DNA from: Chloroflexota bacterium
GTDB taxonomy: Bacteria > Chloroflexota > Limnocylindria > Limnocylindrales > CSP1-4
Assembly (NCBI GenBank): GCA_013695505.1
Contig: JACDAH010000093.1
Location: 1 to 6,409 of the forward strand
Length of the DNA: 6,409 nucleotides
Direction of reading: 5' to 3'
The translations under genes and the position numbers were made by a program. The notes beneath the pieces are model-generated. The model was not told the DNA's origin, made no database searches, and worked only from the letters and a program-made list of their open reading frames with translations. Shown in pieces: positions 1 to 6,409 of the stretch; the stretch's first letter is position 1, and every line of letters begins with the position of its first letter.

Positions 1-42
1 CAACAAGGAGCGCCGCAATGGCGTCCCGGACGACGGCCGGCT

Positions 43-1587
<1,545 letters not shown>

Positions 1588-1592
1588 CGCCG

Positions 1593-1596
1593 CTCC
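1593..1596 (-). promoter_or_regulatory. Shine-Dalgarno GGAG of the MttB-family gene
   Basis: GGAG lies five bases before ATG 1587 on the minus strand, with good strength and spacing. It supports this ATG as the start, in agreement with the protein, whose N-terminus ([20 protein letters not shown]) aligns with how the family usually begins. Confidence 0.65.
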
Positions 1597-1790
1597 ATCA
1601 TGCCGGACCGGTGGTGGGGGCGGAGCTCCGCTCGTGCCCGATCGGTTGCGCGCGATGAGTCGGAGGCCCGGCTACCCAAAATGGATCGCGGATCGCTGTT
1701 CGGCTCCCTCGCGATACCGCTGACGGCTCATCCGGATCTCGCGACGCCCTAAGCACGTCGCTGGGGTTGTGTCATTGACCAAGCCGGGCC

Positions 1791-1835
1791 GTGAGCGGCG
1801 TCGTGACCCCCCCCCGCCGATCCCACGCCGCTCGC
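1791..1835 (-). terminator. Inverted repeat with G9-containing loop after the MFS gene
   Basis: A perfect 9-base inverted repeat (GAGCGGCGT at 1793-1801 and ACGCCGCTC at 1825-1833) can be extended by one wobble and one G-C pair to 1791/1835. The loop of 23 bases contains nine Gs in a row in the minus-strand transcript (C9 at 1807-1815 on the plus strand). It lies about 50 bases after the MFS stop, a position fit for a terminator, but there is no U tract and the loop is large, so it may be an mRNA-stabilising or regulatory hairpin instead. Confidence 0.35.
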
Positions 1836-1885
1836 CAGGGGTTGGTATCCAGCGAAGTGTGGTGGAGACGGAGGCGGGCTGGCCC

Positions 1886-3163
1886 TCAGGAGCCGGCGTC
1901 CTGCGCCGATCCCGCCGGAGCCGCGATCGTCCCGTCGTCGGTCGGCCGCGCCGTCCCGATGTCGAGCGTCCGGAGCGTCGGTACGAGCCACGCCGTCGTG
2001 CCCACGACCGCCAGTGTGAGGATCCCGCCTGCGACGACGCTCGGAACCGTCCCGAACAGCCGCGCCGCGACCCCGCTCTCGAACGCACCAAGCTCGTTGG
2101 AGGCGCCGATGAACACCCAGTTCACTGACGCGACCCGCCCGCGGATTCGTTCCGGCGACAGGACGCGCAGAATCGTGTTGCGGATGACCATGCTCACCCC
2201 ATCGGTCACGCCGGCGAAGAACAGCGCCACGAGGGAAACGGCAAAGATCGTCGAGCTCCCGAACACGATCATGCTCACGCCGAATCCGGCGACGCAGATC
2301 AGGAGCGTCCGACCAGCATGGCGGCTCGGCGGCCGGCGGGTCGCGACCAGCATGACGAGCAGCGCCCCGACCGACGGCGCCGTCCGGAGCACCCCGAGCC
2401 CGACCGATCCGACGTGGAGGATGTCGGTGGCGAAGATCGGCAGCAGCGCGATCGCCCCGCCGAAGAAGACGGCGAACAGATCGAGGGCCATCGATCCGAT
2501 CAGGGCCGGAGTCCGGCGGACGTAGCGGATCCCGCCGAGCAGGCTCTGGAGCATCGGCTCGCCCGCGATCGGCTCCGGGATCGGCTTGCGCCCGATCAGG
2601 GCGAGGCAGCCCGTCGAGATCGCCAGCAAAGCGGCGATCGCGGCGTACGTCAAGGGGATGCCGACGACGGCGATCGCGATCCCGCCGGCCGCCGGTCCGA
2701 GGATGGCGCCGCCCTGGCTGACGCTGCTCAACATGGAGACGCCGCGGGCCGCTTCCTCGCGCGGCACGACCTGCGCCTCGAGGGCGGTCAGCGCAGGACG
2801 CTCGAAGCCGCTCGCGATCCCGGTCGCGAAGATCACGGCCAGGATCGCCGCGAGGCTCAGGGCGCCACTCGCGGACAGCCCGGCGAGGGCCACGGCGGAC
2901 AGGGTCACGATGGCGCTCGCGATCACGACGATCGCCCGCCGGTCGCGGCGATCGGCGACGTGGCCACCGAACAGGACCAGGGAGAGCGCCGGGATCGCCT
3001 CGACCAGGCCCAGCCAACCGAGCGACAACGGGTCGTGGGTGAGCTCGTACGTCTGGAATGCGACCGCGGTCGCGAGAGCGCTCACCGCGAGGGCGTTGGT
3101 CGCGCGGGCGCCGAGGAGGGCCCGGAACTCGCGCCGGTCGAGGAGCGGACGCGGGGCTATCAC
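1886..3163 (-). CDS. MFS transporter, EntS/MFS_3-type exporter
   Basis: A 425-residue integral membrane protein with the length and hydrophobic pattern of a 12-TM major facilitator. After TM1 (about 22-40) comes the loop 2-3 motif A as GGHVADRRDRR (66-76). GIASGFERPALTALEAQVVP (115-134) and the late GRVASVNWVFIGASNELGAF (342-361) are hallmarks of the enterobactin exporter-like MFS_3 group, which exports small molecules such as siderophores or drugs by proton antiport. The substrate cannot be told from sequence. A charged central loop (about 191-220) separates the two halves, and the C-terminal about 25 residues are a polar tail. The start is GTG 3163: it is the only start codon just ahead of the conserved N-terminus (RREFRALLGAR). 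The frame remains open to ATG 3373, but that extension overlaps the small upstream gene and is Arg/Pro-rich noise. No strong Shine-Dalgarno precedes the GTG, which may mean translation depends on the upstream gene 40 bases away. Confidence 0.92.
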   Translation of the reverse strand: MIAPRPLLDRREFRALLGARATNALAVSALATAVAFQTYELTHDPLSLGWLGLVEAIPALSLVLFGGHVADRRDRRAIVVIASAIVTLSAVALAGLSASGALSLAAILAVIFATGIASGFERPALTALEAQVVPREEAARGVSMLSSVSQGGAILGPAAGGIAIAVVGIPLTYAAIAALLAISTGCLALIGRKPIPEPIAGEPMLQSLLGGIRYVRRTPALIGSMALDLFAVFFGGAIALLPIFATDILHVGSVGLGVLRTAPSVGALLVMLVATRRPPSRHAGRTLLICVAGFGVSMIVFGSSTIFAVSLVALFFAGVTDGVSMVIRNTILRVLSPERIRGRVASVNWVFIGASNELGAFESGVAARLFGTVPSVVAGGILTLAVVGTTAWLVPTLRTLDIGTARPTDDGTIAAPAGSAQDAGS

Positions 3164-3203
3164 AGCCGGGCCGGGTGGTGCAGGTTGGGCGCGGCCGCCG
3201 GGC

Positions 3204-3548
3204 TCAACCGCCGGGTGGGGCCGTCTCGGTCTCGGCCGGGGTCGGCGCCGGCGGGGCCGAAGATTCCTCGAGCGGACCCAGCCCGTGGAGTTCGACCAAA
3301 ACCGTGCGCCCGCCGCGCGGGCCCTGCTGGTCGGCGGCGAAGCGCGCATTGCCGCTGAGGTAGCGGCCGTCACGGGTCTTGCCGAGGAGAACGCCCTCGG
3401 TCGAGCCGTGCCCGGTCTTCATCAGGACACGCGCCGACCACTGCTCGCTGCCGGCGTCGTCCTCCCAGAGATCGATCGTGCAGCTGCCGATCGGGATTTC
3501 ACCGAGGGTGACCTGGAGCAACTCGAAGCGGCGATGCCTGCGAACCAT
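3204..3548 (-). CDS. Small protein of unknown function with Pro-rich tail
   Basis: I do not recognise this 114-residue protein. The first about 90 residues alternate hydrophobic and polar positions and look beta-rich (FELLQVTLGEIPIGSCTIDL, then WSARVLMKTG, GVLLGKTRDGRYLSGNARF and GRTVLVELHGLGPL). The last about 20 residues are a low-complexity Pro/Ala/Thr/Glu tail. There is no signal peptide or membrane segment, so it is probably cytoplasmic. The start is uncertain. ATG 3548 begins just before the structured part but has no clear Shine-Dalgarno. ATG 3638 would give 144 residues and has AAGG at 3650-3647 with an eight-base spacer, but the extra 30 codons use weaker GC at third positions and include CTA codons, so they look non-coding. 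The frame could even open inside the tRNA gene at 3731, which is implausible. It ends 40 bases before the GTG start of the MFS gene on the same strand, so the two may be co-transcribed. Confidence 0.6.
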   Translation of the reverse strand: MVRRHRRFELLQVTLGEIPIGSCTIDLWEDDAGSEQWSARVLMKTGHGSTEGVLLGKTRDGRYLSGNARFAADQQGPRGGRTVLVELHGLGPLEESSAPPAPTPAETETAPPGG

Positions 3549-3698
3549 ACGTGTCCACGGTAGCAGGATGGAGTCCGGTAGGCCGGTTCGAGCCGGATCA
3601 CGGTCTGCCTGCTGGCGATGGACGGTCCTGGCCGACATCGATCGAACCTTCACGGCGAACGCCGCGTCGTAGATCGTCGTCAGCCTAGGAAGCGGAGA

Positions 3699-3774
3699 TG
3701 GAGCGGTAGACGGGGTTCGAACCCGCGACATTCAGCTTGGGAAGCTGACACTCTGCCAACTGAGTTACTCCCGC
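3699..3774 (-). tRNA. tRNA-Gly (anticodon CCC)
   Basis: A full cloverleaf folds on the minus strand: acceptor 5' strand GCGGGAG (3774-3768), TA at positions 8-9, D arm ACTC/GAGT with an AGTTGGCA loop, anticodon arm TCAGC-TTCCCAA-GCTGA (3748-3732) giving anticodon CCC at 3741-3739, variable loop ATGTC, T arm GCGGG-TTCGAAC-CCCGT (3726-3710), acceptor 3' strand CTACCGC (3709-3703), discriminator T at 3702, and an encoded CCA (3701-3699). CCC decodes the glycine codon GGG, and U73 is usual for bacterial tRNA-Gly. One acceptor pair is broken: G5 faces A68 where C would pair. It sits alone, 94 bases after the GGDEF-EAL stop. I found no convincing -35/-10 pair for it; a weak TAGTCT-like hexamer lies on the minus strand at 3821-3816. 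Confidence 0.93.
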
Positions 3775-3868
3775 TCGGAGCAGCGTGCACCGGCCATGCC
3801 GTCAGTTGCGCGCAGAGACTACCACCGCTGGCGCCGGGCAGGAGTTGACGAGATTCCGACGCAACCCC

Positions 3869-5926
3869 TCATCCCGCCTCCCAGCTCCACGACCCGTGCG
3901 CCGCCTGACGAGTGGCCGTTGACGACTCCTCACCTGAGGAGGTACGGAACAAGGCCGCGATCGTCGCCGCGTCCGCCGGGCGAGCAAAGAAGTAGCCCTG
4001 GCCGAACCGGCACCCGAGTTCCCGCACCAGAGCGATCTGGGCCGGCTCCTCGATGCCCTCGGCGATCGTCGGAAGGCCCACCGCGCTGCCGAGGCCGATG
4101 ATCGTCCGTGCCAGCGCGCCGCCTGGCCCCGGGTCGGCCGACGCCGCCGCGACGAACGAGCGGTCCACCTTGAGAACGTCGATCGGGAACCGCGACAGGT
4201 ACGTGAGCGATGAGTAGCCGGTCCCGAAGTCGTCGATCGCGAGCTGGACCCCGATGTCCTTGAGGCGCTGGAGTGAGACGGCTGCAGCGGCGACGTCATC
4301 GACGAGGAGCGACTCGGTCATCTCCACCGTGAGGCACCCGGCCGGGAGTCCGGATCGGCCCAGGGCGGCTTCGACGTCACCGACGAGCGTGTCGTCCTGG
4401 AGCTGTCGCGGCGACACGTTGACGCTCAAGCCGAACGCCGGTCCGACGACGCCGTCGCGGATCCAGGCGGCGACCTGGTGGCAGGCATCGCCGAGGACCC
4501 AGCGGCCGATCGGGACGATCAGCCCGCTTTCCTCGGCAACGGGGATGAACTCGCCGGGGAGGACGAGGCCGCGCATCGGATGGCGCCACCGGACGAGCGC
4601 CTCGACGGCGGTGATCGCGCCGTCCGTCAGGGCGACGATGGGCTGGTAGTGGACGACGAGCTCGTCGTGGAGCAGCGCTCGCTCGAGCTCGGCCCGAACG
4701 GTGAGCCGCCGCATGGCGTGCTCATGCATCTCGGTCCGGAACAGCTCGGCCCGGTTCTTGCCACTGGTCTTCGCCGCGTACATCGCGAGGTCGGCGTTGC
4801 GGAGCAGCTCCTCGGCACTGACACCGATCGCGCCTTCGAGCGCGTCCGCAATTCCGATCGTGGCACTGATCTGGACCAGGTTCCCGCCCAGCCCGAACGG
4901 GCGTCGAAGCGCCTGGAGGACGCGATCCGCGACCTCGTTTGCTGTCGCGGACGTCCGGGGGTTCGGGATCAGCACGGCAAACTCATCGCCGCCCAGCCGG
5001 GCCGCCGTGTCCTCCGTTCGGAGACAGGACCGGATCCGCTCGGCGACCGCCGTCAGCAGATCGTCGCCGGTCGCATGGCCCAGGCTGTCGTTGATCGTCT
5101 TGAAGTCGTCGAGATCGACGAACAGGACCGCGACACCCGTCGTCGCTTCGTCGGTCACGACGGCGTCGAGGCGTTCGAGGAACAGCGTCCGATTCGGCGC
5201 GCCCGTCAGGGCATCGTGGAAGGCCTGGTGTCGAAGCGCATCCTCGGCTCGGACGCGCTCGCCCATCTCGGCCTCCAATCGAAAGTAGGCCTTCGCGAAC
5301 TCGTCCTTGAGGCGCCGTCGAAGGAGCAGCCCGAGGATGGCCGCGAGGGCGCCGATCGCCACCGCGACCACGACCATGACGAGCTGGGAGCTCGCCTGGG
5401 TCGCGAGCGAATCCGATGTCGAGGCGAAGTATTCGATCTCGAGGCGGTCATAGAGGCCCTTGATCTCGCGCTCGAGAGTGGCAAGGGGCCCGCCCAGCTC
5501 GAGGCTGAGGGGCTTCGGATCCTCATTCGCGGCGATTGCCCCGGACAGACGACGACCGATCTCCGCCGCGTCGGCCCGGATGCGCTCCACCGTCTCCTCG
5601 GCATCCGGTCGGGCGCGCGCCGCGACGACGACGTTGTCGAGCACGCTGACCACGATCGCTCGTTGTGTGTCGACCGTGACCCACGACCGCTCGGAGCCGG
5701 CCGCGAGCTGGTCCAGCTCGATATTGAGCCGAAGCACCTCGCGCTGGACGTTGGCCAGACTCGTGACGAGCGTCGAAGTCGCCCCGAATCGCTGGGTCGT
5801 CTCCGCGCCGCGAAGATAGGACAGGACCAGGACGATCTCGATCACCCCGATCATGACCGCGAGGATCGCGGCCCCGGTGCGCTCTCGCGTCGAGAAGCGA
5901 TCCCGTCTCGGCACCACCCCGGTCAT
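3869..5926 (-). CDS. Membrane-bound bifunctional diguanylate cyclase/phosphodiesterase (GGDEF-EAL) with helical extracytoplasmic sensor region
   Basis: This 685-residue inner-membrane protein should make and degrade cyclic di-GMP. TM1 spans about residues 17-38 and TM2 about 181-203. Between them lie about 140 residues of predicted mostly helical extracytoplasmic sequence without cysteine (for example NVQREVLRLNIELDQL at 59-74), like four-helix-bundle input domains. A short linker helix (about 204-232) leads to GGDEF (about 233-398), with the DDF metal-binding segment near 273-275, active-site GGDEF at 312-316, and an inhibitory RxxD site (R303, D306) exactly five residues upstream. The EAL domain (about 405-660) keeps E442 of EAL, N503, E535, the DDFGTGYSS loop (D565, D566), K586, the AEGIEE motif (E623, E626) and QGYFF (Q643), so both activities look intact. 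A longer frame opens at 6223, but ATG 5926 has a GAGG Shine-Dalgarno at 5934-5931 and starts just before TM1. The ATGA overlap with the upstream gene implies translational coupling. The ligand is unknown. Confidence 0.95.
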   Translation of the reverse strand: MTGVVPRRDRFSTRERTGAAILAVMIGVIEIVLVLSYLRGAETTQRFGATSTLVTSLANVQREVLRLNIELDQLAAGSERSWVTVDTQRAIVVSVLDNVVVAARARPDAEETVERIRADAAEIGRRLSGAIAANEDPKPLSLELGGPLATLEREIKGLYDRLEIEYFASTSDSLATQASSQLVMVVVAVAIGALAAILGLLLRRRLKDEFAKAYFRLEAEMGERVRAEDALRHQAFHDALTGAPNRTLFLERLDAVVTDEATTGVAVLFVDLDDFKTINDSLGHATGDDLLTAVAERIRSCLRTEDTAARLGGDEFAVLIPNPRTSATANEVADRVLQALRRPFGLGGNLVQISATIGIADALEGAIGVSAEELLRNADLAMYAAKTSGKNRAELFRTEMHEHAMRRLTVRAELERALLHDELVVHYQPIVALTDGAITAVEALVRWRHPMRGLVLPGEFIPVAEESGLIVPIGRWVLGDACHQVAAWIRDGVVGPAFGLSVNVSPRQLQDDTLVGDVEAALGRSGLPAGCLTVEMTESLLVDDVAAAAVSLQRLKDIGVQLAIDDFGTGYSSLTYLSRFPIDVLKVDRSFVAAASADPGPGGALARTIIGLGSAVGLPTIAEGIEEPAQIALVRELGCRFGQGYFFARPADAATIAALFRTSSGEESSTATRQAAHGSWSWEAG

Positions 5927-6408
5927 CGGACCTCGATGGTCGTGATCTGCCAGATCCAGAGGTCCTTGTGTTTCAGGACGTCGATCGATGGGTCGCCCGG
6001 AAAGACGATCCGGGTTGGCCCTTTCTCCTCGATGGACATTGGATGGCCGCCCGTCCGGGTCGCAAGCATGATCGGCCAGCGGCGGGCGTCCGCGATCGAC
6101 AGGTCGACCTGGTAGTCGTCGAGGGCGGTGATGCGGAGGGTCGTCGCATCGGTCGCTGCTCCGCTCGCCGCAAGGAGGTCGGTCAGAAGGAGCCCGGTGA
6201 ACTCGAGGTCCGCCTCGAGCCACGGATCACGAGCGGTGTAGCGGATCAGGCCCATGTGCTCGAGGTCCGCAACCCCGAGGACGAGACCCTTCGCCTGGTT
6301 TGTGGCGCTGATCCGGCCACTCATCGTTAGGGCCGGAACCGCCGGGATCGGGATCGCGCCGACGATCCCGACGGATGCCGCGGTAACGCGCGCATACGCG
6401 GCCTTGGC
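5923..6408 (-). CDS. Cysteine-free molybdopterin-oxidoreductase-like fold protein, probably exported (5' end cut by window edge)
   Basis: The reading frame is open to the window edge, so the true start lies outside; 161 residues are visible (numbered from the edge). An internal ATG exists at 6324, but the 28 codons before it encode an Ala/Val/Ile/Pro-rich stretch (VGIVGAIPIPAVPA) that looks like the core and end of a signal peptide, so I favour an upstream start and export. The rest resembles the oxidoreductase molybdopterin-binding fold (Pfam Oxidored_molyb, sulfite oxidase/YedY type): LRITALDDYQVDL at about 91-103, then GHPMSIEEKGPTRIVFPG at about 121-138, and a C-terminal WIWQITTIEV strand, matching the family pattern G-x-P-(L/M)...GP-x-R-(I/L)-V-x-P...W-x-x-x-I-x-V. 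No cysteine occurs in the visible part, so the Mo-ligating cysteine of true sulfite oxidases is absent. It is therefore more likely a binding or sensor subunit than a molybdoenzyme (inference). Its stop overlaps the start of the GGDEF-EAL gene by four bases. Short relatives beside GGDEF/EAL genes are known to me from proteobacteria; I recall this but cannot check it. Confidence 0.75.
   Translation of the reverse strand, partial: AKAAYARVTAASVGIVGAIPIPAVPALTMSGRISATNQAKGLVLGVADLEHMGLIRYTARDPWLEADLEFTGLLLTDLLAASGAATDATTLRITALDDYQVDLSIADARRWPIMLATRTGGHPMSIEEKGPTRIVFPGDPSIDVLKHKDLWIWQITTIEVR
5931..5934 (-). promoter_or_regulatory. Shine-Dalgarno GAGG that sets the GGDEF-EAL start
   Basis: On the minus strand GAGG lies four bases before ATG 5926, inside the last codons (IEV) of the upstream molybdopterin-fold gene. 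It supports ATG 5926 over the long upstream extension, whose translation is Arg/Pro/Asp-rich and reads as antisense-like noise over the preceding gene. Together with the ATGA stop/start overlap it suggests coupled translation. Confidence 0.6.
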
Positions 6409-6409
6409 G

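Larger units (their letters stand above)
1588..1885. other. Intergenic region between the MFS gene and the MttB-family gene
   Basis: These 298 bases hold no ORF I can support; frames crossing them translate to Arg/Ser/Pro-rich noise. Visible structure: the hairpin with a G9 loop tract (1791-1835), a perfect tandem 7-mer (GGATCGC at 1683-1689 and 1690-1696, plus-strand reading) about 96 bases upstream of the MttB-family start, a repeated CTCGCGA (1709-1715 and 1738-1744), and the Shine-Dalgarno of the MttB-family gene. The promoter of the latter gene probably lies here, but I cannot place convincing -35/-10 boxes. I looked for a cobalamin or glycine riboswitch core and recognised none. Confidence 0.5.

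Noticed and set aside
1..42. Possible start of a downstream gene left of the MttB-family stop
   Set aside because: Only 42 bases are visible; no start codon with a coding frame on the minus strand could be supported.
1588..1885. Riboswitch (cobalamin or glycine) ahead of the MttB-family gene
   Set aside because: Expected because of the corrinoid link, but I could not find a B12-box-like core or a glycine aptamer pattern; a covariance-model search would settle it.
2318..3358. 346-codon plus-strand open frame antisense to the MFS gene
   Set aside because: Composition is that of a reverse shadow of a membrane protein gene (very rich in Arg, Asp, Gly), with no hydrophobic segments or motifs.
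3699..3774. tRNA gene as integration site of a mobile element
   Set aside because: No integrase gene and no repeat of the tRNA 3' end seen elsewhere in the window.
4478..6115. 545-codon plus-strand open frame antisense to GGDEF-EAL
   Set aside because: Low-complexity charged translation and no recognisable motif; it crosses the boundary of two well-supported minus-strand genes.

Overview
The window is GC-rich DNA from a bacterium in which every supported gene lies on the minus strand. Transcription therefore runs from the right edge to the left. No gene here is a clean taxonomic marker. The very high GC, the GTG start, the isolated tRNA-Gly(CCC) and the presence of a non-pyrrolysine MttB-family protein would fit a soil or freshwater Chloroflexota lineage (Limnocylindria-like) or an actinobacterium. 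This placement is a weak inference.

Layout in the order of transcription: (1) 6408-5923, the 3' part of a small, probably exported protein with a molybdopterin-oxidoreductase-like fold and no cysteine, cut by the window edge. (2) 5926-3869, a two-TM membrane protein with an extracytoplasmic helical region followed by complete GGDEF and EAL domains. It starts inside the stop codon of gene 1 (ATGA overlap). (3) 3774-3699, tRNA-Gly(CCC) with an encoded CCA end and one mismatch in the acceptor stem. (4) about 3548-3204, a small protein of unknown function. (5) 3163-1886, an MFS exporter of the EntS/MFS_3 type, starting with GTG. (6) an intergenic gap of 298 bases that holds a hairpin with a nine-G loop tract. 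(7) 1587-43, a trimethylamine methyltransferase (MttB) family protein without an in-frame amber codon.

Genes 1 and 2 form a translationally coupled unit. The most reasonable reading is an extracytoplasmic ligand or redox-responsive domain protein that acts with a bifunctional cyclic-di-GMP synthase/phosphodiesterase. This is the most interesting part of the window. The MFS exporter and the MttB-family protein lie on the same strand but are separated by a gap with its own structure, so a shared role is not shown. The MttB-family protein would normally need a corrinoid protein and a second methyltransferase, and neither is visible here.
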